DNA of 64,000 bases, taken from Humibacter sp. RRB41. Lineage in GTDB: Bacteria > Actinomycetota > Actinomycetes > Actinomycetales > Microbacteriaceae. The stretch's first letter is position 1, and each line of letters begins with the position of its first letter. The stretch is from NCBI RefSeq assembly GCF_022761015.1, contig NZ_JAKWJQ010000001.1, forward strand, positions 620,001 through 684,000, given 5' to 3'. The notes below the pieces were generated by a model, which was given only the letters and a program-made list of their open reading frames with translations, did not search any database and had not been told where the DNA came from. The position numbers were made by a program, and so were the translations under genes. Of the stretch, positions 16,794 through 25,578 are shown piece by piece.

Positions 16794-17563
16794 CGACGCC
16801 GAGCGCGGACCTCGAACACGGCGACCTCGAACTGATCGGACGCATCGAGGTCGCGTCGAACGAGACGTTCCTCGCGAGCATCGACGGCATCCGCGTCGTC
16901 TACAAGCCCTCGGAAGGGGAGCGGCCGCTCTGGGACTTTCCGGACGGCGACCTTGCGAACCGGGAGGTCGCCGCGTACCTCGTGTCGCAGGCGCTGGGCT
17001 GGAACATCGTGCCGCGCACCTGGCTGCGCGACGGGCCGCTCGGTCCCGGCATGGTGCAGGTCTGGCACGACGTCGACGCCGAACAGGATGCCGTCGACGT
17101 CGTTCCCGCGGATGCCATTCCACACGGCGGGTGGCGCCTCGTGTTCGAGGGAATCGACGAACGTGAGCGGCCGGTGGCGCTCATTCACGAGGACTCGGCC
17201 GTGCTGCGCCGCATGGCGGTCTTCGACGTCATCGTGAACAATGCCGATCGCAAGGCCGGGCACATCCTCGCCATGCCGGATGGCCATCGCTTCGGCGTCG
17301 ACCACGGGCTCACGTTCCACGTCGAGCACAAGCTGCGCACGGTGCTCTGGGGCTGGGAGGGCGACGGTCTCGAGGCCGACGAGCTCGACGGCATCCGCCG
17401 GGTTCGGTCGGGCATCGCCGGCGACCTCGGCGCCGCGCTCGCCGCGTTACTGAGCTCAGACGAGCTGGACGCCTTTGCCGCACGCTGCGATCGGATGCTC
17501 GCTCGCGGCCGATTCCCCGGCCCGAGCGGCGACATGCCCGCGATGCCCTGGCCGCTGTTCTGA
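16790..17563 (+). CDS. SCO1664 family protein with PI3/PI4-kinase-like fold
   Basis: A 257-residue protein of the SCO1664 (TIGR03843) family, reported to be distantly related to phosphatidylinositol 3/4-kinases. Visible kinase-like elements are VVYKPSEGERPLWDFP (candidate ATP-contacting Lys), VFDVIVNNADRKAGHIL (catalytic-loop-like D..NN.DRK) and FGVDHGLTF (metal-binding DxG-like). The GTG start at 16790 overlaps the DUF3090 stop (GTGA), so the two are coupled. Its last 108 bp overlap the convergent PAP2 gene. Whether it phosphorylates a small molecule or a protein is unknown. Confidence 0.88.
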   Translation: MTTPSADLEHGDLELIGRIEVASNETFLASIDGIRVVYKPSEGERPLWDFPDGDLANREVAAYLVSQALGWNIVPRTWLRDGPLGPGMVQVWHDVDAEQDAVDVVPADAIPHGGWRLVFEGIDERERPVALIHEDSAVLRRMAVFDVIVNNADRKAGHILAMPDGHRFGVDHGLTFHVEHKLRTVLWGWEGDGLEADELDGIRRVRSGIAGDLGAALAALLSSDELDAFAARCDRMLARGRFPGPSGDMPAMPWPLF

Positions 17564-18478
17564 GCGGTCGGATGCGGTCGTGTCGCTTCCCTCGGCATCG
17601 GAGACATCGTCGGTAGGGGTCTTACCGCACAGCTGAAACGCCGTCCGGCCCACCAGCGCTGTCGACAGCAATGACACGATCGCAAAAATGGGGACGGTCC
17701 AGAGCATCGGCTTCCAGGCGCTCGCGACGGCGACCACGACGAGCACAGACGCGATGGCGATCGCTGCCGGAATGGACCAGAGCCGACGCGGTCGGATGCG
17801 TCCTCGCCCGCTCGCGAGCAGTGCGCCGACGATCAGGAACACCGCTGATACGAGCAGGGCGCCACCCATGACATCGCTCGACCTGTGCCAGCCCATCGAT
17901 AGCACTCCCGCCCCGATCATCACTGTCCAGGCGAGGAGCAGCGGGGCGCACCAGCGGAGCCAGGTGCGTGGCACGACGATCAGAAGGGCGAGCGTCACGG
18001 CGGCGGCGACGGCGAAATGTCCGCTCGGATAGCTCGGATCGACATCGGGGGAGACGACCAGCCGCGGCCGCCCCGCGACGTCCTTGAAGGCCTGGGTCGC
18101 CAGCACGGCGACCGGAGTCGCGATAGCGACGATCGCGAGATCCCGCCACCGCCGTTGCACCGCTGCGATCAACACGGCGATGGCAAGGCCGGCCACGACC
18201 GTCTCGCCGCCGTGCTCGAACGGAGGGAACTGCAGGTAGTCGTAGGGAAACCACACCAGCGTTTGCGTCTCGTATCCGCCGAGCAACGAATTCTCTGCCC
18301 ATTGCCCGATGGCCGTCAGATTCGAGATCGCATACAGAACGAGAAACCCGAGAATCAAGAGGCCCGCTACCGACAATCGCACCGTTTTGGCGCGGCGCGA
18401 CGTGGCGTCGACCAAGATGACCTCGATTCCGGGGGCCGTCGCAAGACGTGGAGTGCGCCTTCGCCCCAGGCCCGACAT
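17456..18478 (-). CDS. PAP2 family membrane phosphatase
   Basis: A 340-residue protein with about seven hydrophobic segments and the three PAP2 motifs: KDVAGRPR (K-x5-RP) at about residue 128, PSGH at about residue 147, and SMGWHRSSDV (SR-x5-H-x3-D variant) near residue 190. Such enzymes dephosphorylate lipid pyrophosphates or phosphatidic acid at the membrane. The C-terminal ~65 residues after the last helix are polar and likely disordered. The last 36 codons overlap antisense with the end of the SCO1664 gene. Confidence 0.88.
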   Translation of the reverse strand: MSGLGRRRTPRLATAPGIEVILVDATSRRAKTVRLSVAGLLILGFLVLYAISNLTAIGQWAENSLLGGYETQTLVWFPYDYLQFPPFEHGGETVVAGLAIAVLIAAVQRRWRDLAIVAIATPVAVLATQAFKDVAGRPRLVVSPDVDPSYPSGHFAVAAAVTLALLIVVPRTWLRWCAPLLLAWTVMIGAGVLSMGWHRSSDVMGGALLVSAVFLIVGALLASGRGRIRPRRLWSIPAAIAIASVLVVVAVASAWKPMLWTVPIFAIVSLLSTALVGRTAFQLCGKTPTDDVSDAEGSDTTASDRSEQRPGHRGHVAARAGESAASEHPIAACGKGVQLV

Positions 18479-18650
18479 GTGCGTGAAGCGAGAACTCTAC
18501 CGGACCGCCTTGGTGCCCCACCCACGTCCCTCACTGGGGCAGGGCACCACCCCTCGACGGGGAGAGGGGAGACTCGGGGTGTCTCCACTGAAAGAGACGT
18601 CGATGGCACCAGATCATGACGGGAGGCTCTCAAAAGCGGAGACTGAAGCC

Positions 18651-20054
18651 ATGCGTGCACAGTGGATGCTTCGCGCCGGCGTTCTTTGCGGTGCTGTGCT
18701 CCTGCTCGCGGCGTGCACCACGGCCGTGCCAGAGGTCACATCGTCATCGCCGCGGGCGCCGGCGACCCGCACCGCGACGGCCACGCCGGCACCCACGCCG
18801 ACGATCCCTGCCACGCTCTGGTCGTCGTACCACTCCGACCAGGCACGCACGGCATCCGTCTCGGGCACCGCGCCGGCCTCGGCCAAGCAAGCGTGGCGGG
18901 CCGATCTCAGCTCTGCCGTCTACGGCGAGCCCGTCGTGTTCGGTGACACCGTGATCGTCGGCACCGAGTCGGATGACGTGGTCGCGCTCGATCGGACCAC
19001 CGGTCGCCGCCTGTGGGCCTATCACCTCGGAACACCCCTCACGAACGTCGCTCAGCGTGCCGGATGCGGCAACATCGATCCGCTCGGCATCACTTCGACG
19101 CTCGCGATCGACGCGGCTCGCGCGGAGGTCTTCGCCGTCGGCGAGGTGGTCGGCAGCGATGGCGCCGTGCATCACAACCTCGTCGGGTTGGCCATCGCCA
19201 CAGGGCATCCCCTGCTCAGTGAGAGCGTCGATCCACCGTTGCCCGCCGGTGAGCAGACCATCAACCTGTTGCAACGCCCCGGCCTCGCGGTGGCCAACGG
19301 GCGTGTCTACATCGGCTACGGCGGCAACTACGGGGACTGCGGCGAGTACCACGGCTGGCTCGTCGGTGCGTCCGAGACCCAGGCCGGCAGCCTCGTGAGC
19401 TTCGAGGTGGCACGCGACGGCCAGGGCGGCGCGATCTGGCTCTCCGGCGGTGCACCCGCGATCGGACCTGACGGCAGCGTCTACGTCACGACCGGCAACG
19501 CGAACCCGTTCCCGCCCGGCCTGGACCCGCTCGAGCAGACCGAGAGCGTCGTGAAGCTGTCGCCCACCCTTCAGGTGCTCGCCTCGTACAAGGACCCGGC
19601 GGCGGGCGGCGACGAGGACCTCGCGACCGGCAATCCGGTGCTCCTGCCCGGTGGTCTCGTCTTCGCGGTCGGCAAGACCGACAACGGATACCTGCTGCAA
19701 GCATCCGATCTCTCACGCGTCGCCGAGATCAGCGGCGTGTGCGGCAGCGACCCCGACGGCGGGCCGGCCTACGACCCGGCGACGCAGCATCTGTTCGTGC
19801 CGTGCCGGGGCGGTGGGATCCAGATCATCGACGTCGGCGCCCGCACGCTCGGTCCCGTACTCGCCGGCGCGAACGGCGCTCCCATCGTCGTCGGCGGCAC
19901 GGTCTGGGCGTCCTCGTACCCTGGCGGCGGCCTCAGCGAGTTCTCCACCAACGGGGCTCGCCGGTTCAGCAACTGGACACGGGGGCGCTGCCCAACTTCG
20001 CGACGCCGTCCTTCGCCGGCGGGATGCTGTTCCTCGGCACCGCCTCAGGCGTGA
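18651..20054 (+). CDS. PQQ-like beta-propeller lipoprotein with probable 3' frameshift
   Basis: A 467-residue lipoprotein. Residues 1-22 (MRAQWMLRAGVLCGAVLLLAAC) form a signal peptide with lipobox LAAC; a Thr/Pro-rich linker follows, then beta-propeller blades with PQQ-like repeats (VIVGTESDDVVALDRTTGRRLWAY, VYVTTGNANPF). After EFSTNGARRFSNW near 19970 the frame becomes Arg/Pro-rich and non-homologous. Another frame continues with DTGALPNFATPSFAGGMLFL and IAFGG up to a stop at 20071, which is a typical final blade. One base seems to be gained or lost near 19955-19980. ATG 18651 gives the best signal peptide; ATG 18603 is an alternative. Extracytoplasmic role unknown. Confidence 0.75.
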   Translation: MRAQWMLRAGVLCGAVLLLAACTTAVPEVTSSSPRAPATRTATATPAPTPTIPATLWSSYHSDQARTASVSGTAPASAKQAWRADLSSAVYGEPVVFGDTVIVGTESDDVVALDRTTGRRLWAYHLGTPLTNVAQRAGCGNIDPLGITSTLAIDAARAEVFAVGEVVGSDGAVHHNLVGLAIATGHPLLSESVDPPLPAGEQTINLLQRPGLAVANGRVYIGYGGNYGDCGEYHGWLVGASETQAGSLVSFEVARDGQGGAIWLSGGAPAIGPDGSVYVTTGNANPFPPGLDPLEQTESVVKLSPTLQVLASYKDPAAGGDEDLATGNPVLLPGGLVFAVGKTDNGYLLQASDLSRVAEISGVCGSDPDGGPAYDPATQHLFVPCRGGGIQIIDVGARTLGPVLAGANGAPIVVGGTVWASSYPGGGLSEFSTNGARRFSNWTRGRCPTSRRRPSPAGCCSSAPPQA

Positions 20055-20146
20055 TCGCATTCGGCGGCTGATGGGCTCTGTTCCCTTCGGTGTATTCCGC
20101 GCCGACGGGTAGACCGCTAGGGTCTGATCAGCTTGGAAGGATGCGC

Positions 20147-21088
20147 ATGCAGATCAGGGTTCCGCGGCGCCGAGAGACTCGCGGTGGAACCGCAGCGAAG
20201 ATCCGGCCGTCGCGTCGGCGCACACTCGCAGCACTCGCCATCGCAGTGACCGTGACGGCCGCGCTCGCCGGATGCGTTTCGGCCGAGAACGCCAGCGCCC
20301 ATGCGGCACACAGTCACGCTCCTCACACCACGGCGCCTGCCAAACGGCCGACGGCATCCGCCGCTCCCGACCCGGCGTTGTCGCACGCCGCGACCGCGGG
20401 CCCGGTGAGCAGCCCGGTGCCGAGCCCGACGCTGACCCCGGTGCCGGCGGGAACCGTCGTTGCGCAGGGCAGCGTCGCCTCGCCGAAGGGGAGTATCCAC
20501 TTCAACTATCGGGTGGTCGCCAACGGTGACAACAGCTACTCCGCCCAGTACTCGAATTTCACCTCGACGGTGCCTGTGCCGGTCTCGGTGACGCTGCTGG
20601 ACATCCCGCCCGCCGTCGGCGACGGGCTGACCTATCACGGAGTGGGTGACCATGTGCTCGGCGGTCCGACGACAACGCCGACGTCGTCGACCGCGTCACT
20701 CGGGTCAGAGGATCAGCCCTCCTACCTGAGCGCCCTGGTGACCTATTCGTCAGTGGCCTCCGACAATGGTGTCCCAGTCGAGCTCGGACCGAACAAGGTG
20801 CTCGCCGTGAACTCGGTGAACTGGTCCATCCCTGTTCGTCAGTCGAACGTGCACCCGGTCGACCATGGTGCGCGAACGTATGCCGCCGGCAAGGTCACGG
20901 CGACCACGCCAAGCGGTGCGCCGAAGAGCTACCTGATCGCCCCAGGCGATCTGACGGCCGTGGTCGCCGAACGTTTCGGCATCTCCGTCGAAGACCTCAT
21001 CTGGCTGAACGCGAACCTGCAGGTCTTCGGCGACCAGCAGTACCTCTACGAGGGCACGACGCTCAATCTGGACCCCGACAGCCTCTGA
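20147..21088 (+). CDS. Secreted lipoprotein with C-terminal LysM-like domain
   Basis: A 313-residue protein. An Arg-rich n-region, the hydrophobic TLAALAIAVTVTAALAGC and lipobox Cys43 predict a lipoprotein. An Ala/Pro/Thr/Ser-rich linker (residues about 50-110) leads to a beta-rich middle domain that I do not recognise. The C-terminus, SYLIAPGDLTAVVAERFGIS followed by DLIWLNANL, resembles LysM (peptidoglycan binding). ATG 20147 is preferred because GGAAGG at 20135-20140 is 6 bases away; ATG 20141 is too close. A TAGGGT box lies at 20118-20123. Probable cell-wall-associated protein. Confidence 0.78.
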   Translation: MQIRVPRRRETRGGTAAKIRPSRRRTLAALAIAVTVTAALAGCVSAENASAHAAHSHAPHTTAPAKRPTASAAPDPALSHAATAGPVSSPVPSPTLTPVPAGTVVAQGSVASPKGSIHFNYRVVANGDNSYSAQYSNFTSTVPVPVSVTLLDIPPAVGDGLTYHGVGDHVLGGPTTTPTSSTASLGSEDQPSYLSALVTYSSVASDNGVPVELGPNKVLAVNSVNWSIPVRQSNVHPVDHGARTYAAGKVTATTPSGAPKSYLIAPGDLTAVVAERFGISVEDLIWLNANLQVFGDQQYLYEGTTLNLDPDSL

Positions 21089-21098
21089 CGCCCGCCCG

Positions 21099-21923
21099 TT
21101 ACACCTTCGGGAAGCCCTGGCGCCACGTCGGGTGGATGAGCGACATCCCTGCCGCTTTGGCTTTCGCGTTCGAGATGGCACGGCCCGTCGGCGCTCCCTC
21201 GGGGAGTGGTGCCTGCTGAGGTGCCGGAGCACCCAGCCCCGCTGCGTAGATCGGCAGCCAGGTCGTCCCCGCCGCCGGTTCGTCGTCGACGATGTGGTAG
21301 ATCCCGTCAGGCCAGTCGATCGACTGCACGGTTGCGGCGACCACGTCATCGATGTGCGCGAACGACGTGATCGCCGGTGTCGCCGGTACCAAGCCCGCGG
21401 TCACGGCGGCTGCGATGCGCGCGCCGGGCGCGTACCAGGTGCCGGGGCCGTAGAGCATCCCGTATCGCAGCACAGTGGCGTGCGGCAGACCGAGAACGGC
21501 CTGCTCCATTCCTTCGACGGCCGAGCCGGGGATGATCGGGTCGTCTTCGGTGGCCGGCGCCTCGCCGTCGGGGAAGATCCAGGCGATGCTCTGCACGATC
21601 ATCCGTTCGACCCCCGCCGCGGTGGCGGCCGCGACCAGGTTCGCCGTTCCGTCGCGGCGCAGACGAGCGTTGGCCTCGGTGTCGGCCATGCTCAGGTCGG
21701 TCAGTTCGTGCAGGACGAGATCCGGGGCTGAGTCGGCCACGACCTCTGCGAGCGCGTTCGCGTCGTACACGTCGACGATGACGCCTCGAGCGCCGAACTC
21801 GGCCAGACGCGGCAGGTTCTCCTCCCGTCGCGTCGTCGCGACCACGTCGTGGCCGCGAGCCGTCAACTCCGGAATGAGCCGGCTGCCTATCACGCCGGAC
21901 CCGCCGGCCAGGAAGATGCGCAT
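21099..21923 (-). CDS. NAD(P)-dependent epimerase/dehydratase-like protein (atypical SDR)
   Basis: A 274-residue Rossmann protein. MRIFLAGGSGVIGSRLIPEL has the GxxGxxG dinucleotide motif of extended or atypical SDRs. The active-site Tyr lies in LRYGMLYGPGTWYAPG, and SFAHIDDVVAATV matches the family's D..D...A. The gene lies near the ECF41 sigma factor at 22567, and ECF41 regulons typically include an epimerase, oxidoreductase or carboxymuconolactone decarboxylase, so it may be the sigma factor's target. Its stop is 11 bp from the convergent LysM lipoprotein stop. Confidence 0.88.
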   Translation of the reverse strand: MRIFLAGGSGVIGSRLIPELTARGHDVVATTRREENLPRLAEFGARGVIVDVYDANALAEVVADSAPDLVLHELTDLSMADTEANARLRRDGTANLVAAATAAGVERMIVQSIAWIFPDGEAPATEDDPIIPGSAVEGMEQAVLGLPHATVLRYGMLYGPGTWYAPGARIAAAVTAGLVPATPAITSFAHIDDVVAATVQSIDWPDGIYHIVDDEPAAGTTWLPIYAAGLGAPAPQQAPLPEGAPTGRAISNAKAKAAGMSLIHPTWRQGFPKV

Positions 21924-22052
21924 CTGTTCGCTGCTTTCTCGGGACGCATTCGGTCCCCTCGTCAGCCAAGACCGAGCAGGTCTCTGGGATGTGAGGCGTT
22001 CAGCTCCATCCTGGTGAAAAACGTTGTGCGTCGCCCCCAGCGACCGCGATCC

Positions 22053-22478
22053 TCATGGTGCCACCTCAGACGCTGTGACGCGCGGTCGGCTGGGCAGTGC
22101 GAGGATGATGCCGAGCGCGGCGCTGATGACGAGAGCGATGATCTCGGTGACGTAATCCGCCGTCGTCCCCTCGGGATGCAGGACGTGGTACCCGAAGTGC
22201 AGGACTCCGAAGACACCCCAGCCGACTCCTGCGATCCGGCCGGGAAGCGCGGTGCGAGCCAGCAGCCCGACGAGCGTGATGGCTGCGAGACCGAGATAGA
22301 AGCTGCCGACATCCCGGACGAGATGCTCGTTGTATGGACCGTCGACGCTGACGAAGTTGAGCCCGAAGCCGGGAAAGAAGTTGTAGAACGGCCGGGGGAG
22401 GAACTCGGCCCAGACGCCGGTGTAGAGCGCCAGAATCAAGGTGAGCGCGAGAAGGATGCGCCGCAGAGGTGTGTTCAT
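22053..22478 (-). CDS. Four-helix membrane protein (DUF4383/DoxX-like)
   Basis: A 141-residue protein with four hydrophobic segments: ILLALTLILALYTGVWAEFL, VGSFYLGLAAITLVGLLA, IAGVGWGVFGVLHFGYHVLH and VTEIIALVISAALGIILALP. The conserved-looking loop PRPFYNFFPGFGLNFVSV resembles small actinobacterial DoxX- or DUF4383-type proteins. ATG 22478 is preferred because of GAGAG just upstream; the frame extends to 22565 but that would overlap the sigma-factor start. It is divergent from the ECF41 gene and is another candidate member of that regulon. Confidence 0.72.
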   Translation of the reverse strand: MNTPLRRILLALTLILALYTGVWAEFLPRPFYNFFPGFGLNFVSVDGPYNEHLVRDVGSFYLGLAAITLVGLLARTALPGRIAGVGWGVFGVLHFGYHVLHPEGTTADYVTEIIALVISAALGIILALPSRPRVTASEVAP

Positions 22479-22566
22479 ATCTCTCAGGACCCGATGGTCG
22501 ATGCATTTGTGAGGCGAATGCCTGACGTTTCCATTCACCGTCCCGTCCTGATCAGAGGAGGCCATG

Positions 22567-23466
22567 ATGACCGATCACGATCACGATCTCGATGCCGAAG
22601 TGCTGGGCGAGCGCCGGCATCTGCTCGCGCTCGCCTACCGGATGCTCGGCACCGTCGCCGAAGCGGAGGACGCGGTGCAGGAGACCTACATCCGCTGGTA
22701 CCGGATGAGCCAGGCCGAGCGGGACGCGATCCATGTCCCCAGGGCATGGTTGACCCGAGCTGCCAGCCGTGTCTGCTTGACCGTCCTCGATTCCGCTCGG
22801 ATGCGGCGCGAACGCTACGTCGGCCAGTGGCTCCCCGAGCCCGTCCCCATCTCGGCGTTCGCAGAGGCGGGCTCCGGCCCAGACGACCCCCTGGATCGGG
22901 TCACACTCGACGAGTCGATCAGCACCGCGCTTCTCGTGGTGCTCGAATCCATGACCCCGGCCGAACGAGTCGCCTTCGTCCTGCATGACGTGTTCGCCCT
23001 GCCATTCGACGAGATCGCGGAAGTCGTCGGACGAACCCCTGCGGCCTGCCGGCAGCTCGCGTCTGCGGCGCGGCGTCGTGTGCAGCAGGCCAGGGCCCGC
23101 CAGGTCCCGCGAGCCGAACACGATCGGGTCGTGCAGGCCTTCGCCGCCGCGGCAAGGGACGGCGACCTCGCGGGCCTGGTCGCCGTCCTCGATCCGGATG
23201 TCGTGCTGCGCTCCGACGGCGGCGGCATCGTCACGGCGGCACGCAACCCGATCTACGGGGCCGAGAAGGTCATCCGCTTCCTGATGGGAGTCCTCGCGAA
23301 GAATCCCCAGGCGGATGTGATCGAGCAGGGTACCCCGGACGGGCTCGGCTTCGCCCTGTGGGACGAAGGGCGCATCATGGGCGTCGTCACGCTCGAGGTG
23401 ATCGCGGGCCGGATCGCGAATGTGCGCATGGTCCTCAATCCCGACAAGCTCACCCTCTGGACGTGA
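22567..23466 (+). CDS. ECF41-type RNA polymerase sigma factor with SnoaL-like C-terminal domain
   Basis: A 299-residue extracytoplasmic-function sigma factor. Region 2 (AYRMLGTVAEAEDAVQETYI) and region 4 (AERVAFVLHDVFALPFDEIAEVVG) are clear. The linker WLPEP (near residue 88) and the C-terminal extension with DGGG (near 218) and NPDKL (near 293) are the ECF41 hallmarks; the SnoaL-like extension senses or inhibits in place of a separate anti-sigma factor. AGGAGG (22556-22561) is 5 bases from ATG 22567 but only 2 from ATG 22564, so the second ATG is chosen. No anti-sigma gene is adjacent, as expected. Confidence 0.92.
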   Translation: MTDHDHDLDAEVLGERRHLLALAYRMLGTVAEAEDAVQETYIRWYRMSQAERDAIHVPRAWLTRAASRVCLTVLDSARMRRERYVGQWLPEPVPISAFAEAGSGPDDPLDRVTLDESISTALLVVLESMTPAERVAFVLHDVFALPFDEIAEVVGRTPAACRQLASAARRRVQQARARQVPRAEHDRVVQAFAAAARDGDLAGLVAVLDPDVVLRSDGGGIVTAARNPIYGAEKVIRFLMGVLAKNPQADVIEQGTPDGLGFALWDEGRIMGVVTLEVIAGRIANVRMVLNPDKLTLWT

Positions 23467-23499
23467 CGCCTCGATCGGGATTGCTCCGTAGGCGGACGC

Positions 23500-24255
23500 C
23501 TATTGCCCACCGAGGCGGTAGACCGAGACGTGGCTGCTGGACTCGGCTGTGAAAGGAGTCCGGTTCCAGTCCGCCCAACGGGACTCGAGGTGGAAGCCGG
23601 CAATGCGCCCCATGAGGTCGAGTTCGCTCGGCCAGATGTAGCGGTGGGGTGAGCGGAAGACCTCTGCCCGACGCCCACCTTCGATGTCGGCTTGGAAGCG
23701 GAAGTGGTGCGAGACCACCTGTTGATGGAGAGTGTCCACAGTGTCCACGAGGATGTAGCCCGGCTCGCTGACTTCGACCGTGCCCCCGTGTCCCGGCGGC
23801 AGCGCGCGCAATTGCGGCACCCAGAGCTCGATCACGAAGCATCCGCCAGGCCGTAAATGGCGGGCGGCGTTGACGAAGCACTCGACCTGCTCGTCTTGCG
23901 TCAGCAGGTTGGAGATGGTGTTGAACACGAGGTACGCCAACGCGAAGTCTGTTCCGGCGTTGGCGGACGCCATGTCGCCGAGGACGACGGGGATCCGGTC
24001 GTCGCCGACCTTCTCGCGAAGTCGCGAGAGCATGGCACGGGACAACTCGATTCCGCTCACCCCGACGCCGGATTCGGTCAGCGGAATGGCCACCCGCCCG
24101 GTTCCGATCGCGAACTCGACGGCGCGCCCACCGCCGGCCAGTCCCTTCAGCACCTGGACCGTCGGGCCGAGGATGTCCGGGCTGAACATGCCGGTACCAG
24201 GGGTGTCGTAGCTCTGCGCTGCTTCGGTATCCCAGACCTGCTGCTGATCGACCAC
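23500..24255 (-). CDS. Class I SAM-dependent methyltransferase
   Basis: A 251-residue methyltransferase. GGRAVEFAIGTGRVAIPL (about residues 42-59) is motif I (E/D-x-G-x-G), VSGIELSRAML is the acidic motif II, and LVFNTISNLLTQDEQ and LRPGGCFVIELWVP complete the Rossmann core. The C-terminal HRYIWPSELDLMGRIAGFHL is typical of small-molecule methyltransferases. Substrate not predictable. It stands alone, convergent with the sigma factor, about 220 bp from the divergent hydrolase gene. Confidence 0.88.
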   Translation of the reverse strand: MVDQQQVWDTEAAQSYDTPGTGMFSPDILGPTVQVLKGLAGGGRAVEFAIGTGRVAIPLTESGVGVSGIELSRAMLSRLREKVGDDRIPVVLGDMASANAGTDFALAYLVFNTISNLLTQDEQVECFVNAARHLRPGGCFVIELWVPQLRALPPGHGGTVEVSEPGYILVDTVDTLHQQVVSHHFRFQADIEGGRRAEVFRSPHRYIWPSELDLMGRIAGFHLESRWADWNRTPFTAESSSHVSVYRLGGQ

Positions 24256-24479
24256 AGAGTCATCCTGGCTCGAGTGTTCGAACGATGCAATCGACGGTCA
24301 CGGCATCCATGTCCTGAAACACCAGTCGACGCGAGACTGTGCGCGGTGGGGCTGCGCCGTTGATCGCGGCATCTTCGGAAATCAGCCAGCGTACGGATTG
24401 TCGTAGGTGTCCCAAGGAACACGTAGCGGGATCCTTCTGCGTGCGTCGAATCTCCCTCGGAGGGAACTACCATTTCGGC

Positions 24480-25256
24480 GTGAGGGGATATGTCGAGGTG
24501 GCGGGTCGGCGGGTCTGGCATGAGGTCTCCGGGGTGGGCGACCCCGTCGTCTTACTGCACGGCGGATTCGTGGGTGCATCGTCGTATTCACGGCAGGTTC
24601 CAGCATTGGTCGAGGCCGGATATAGAGTCCATGTCCCCGAGCGACGCGGGCACGCCCACACACCGGATGTCGAGGGCCCGATCACGTACTCGGCGATGGC
24701 CGACGATACGGTTGCTTACCTCGAGCAGGAGGTCGGCACTCCGGCGCACCTCGTTGGATGGAGCGACGGGGCGGTGGTGGCGCTGCTTGTGGCCCAGCGT
24801 CGCCCTGACCTCGTGGCCCGGATGGTCCTGATCGGTCAGTACTACAACTCCTCCGGAAAGGTTGCCGGAGGAGATATCGTCGCGCTCCTCGGCACATCAG
24901 AAGTGATCGCGTTCCTGCGCCAGGGATACGATTCCGTCTCTCCGGATGGCCCTGAACACTTCGCGGTAGTGCACGCCAAGATGCTGCGCATGTTTGGCTC
25001 GGAGCCCGAGATTCAACTGCACACTCTGCACGGGATCACTAGCCCGACTCTCGTGGTACAGGGCGACAGAGACGAGGTCAGTGTCGAGCACTCCCTCGCC
25101 GTAGTCTCGGCACTTTCGCATGCGCGCCTCGCGGTGCTCCCCGGCGACCACACTCTCCCAATCGCCCGTCCAGACCTCGTCAATCCGTTGATCGTCTCAT
25201 TTCTCGGCGTCGACGACCCGCAGCCTCCCCCCGACTGGAACGTTCCCACGTACTGA
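24480..25256 (+). CDS. Alpha/beta fold hydrolase
   Basis: A 258-residue hydrolase of the lipase/esterase/peroxidase-like alpha/beta group. The oxyanion-hole motif is VVLLHGGFVGAS, the nucleophile elbow GWSDGAVVALL (Ser near residue 99), the acid is in VVQGDRDEVS, and the His is in VLPGDHTLP. GTG 24480 begins directly before the first strands (RGYVEVAGRRVWHEVSG). GGAGGGA at 24459-24465 is rather far (14 bases), so the start is uncertain and the frame is open to 24339. Physiological substrate unknown. Confidence 0.83.
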   Translation: MRGYVEVAGRRVWHEVSGVGDPVVLLHGGFVGASSYSRQVPALVEAGYRVHVPERRGHAHTPDVEGPITYSAMADDTVAYLEQEVGTPAHLVGWSDGAVVALLVAQRRPDLVARMVLIGQYYNSSGKVAGGDIVALLGTSEVIAFLRQGYDSVSPDGPEHFAVVHAKMLRMFGSEPEIQLHTLHGITSPTLVVQGDRDEVSVEHSLAVVSALSHARLAVLPGDHTLPIARPDLVNPLIVSFLGVDDPQPPPDWNVPTY

Positions 25257-25578
25257 CTGCGCTGCGGCACCGGCATTCCGTCGCAACGGCCGCAGTAAGC
25301 ACGGACGCAGGGTGGCGACACCTCATTCAACCTCCGCCGATTCGAGTCCCTGAATGCAAACAGGACCGACATCGCAGCGCAAGCGTCCCAGGTTGGCAAA
25401 CGGTCGCCGGCGGATCCGCTTGTGAGCGTCGCTCAGGTGACAAGTGCGAGTGAGCGAACTAAACGATGATCTCGCGGTTGCCGTCACCGACCTGGAATGA
25501 CTCATAGTTCCGTGCCATCGATCACTCGCACCGACAGGCCAGCCTCGAAGGTCATCGAGTCCGCAGCGGTTCGTCGTG
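25257..25578. other. Gene-less 322-bp interval
   Basis: Between two convergent stops, with no frame that has family similarity, no RNA gene and no clear terminator. Composition looks less GC-rich than the neighbourhood. It may be decayed coding sequence of the island that ends at the tRNA cluster. Confidence 0.5.

Noticed and set aside
24256-24479. Riboswitch or small RNA in the gap before the alpha/beta hydrolase
   Set aside because: No conserved motif or stable structure is visible by eye.
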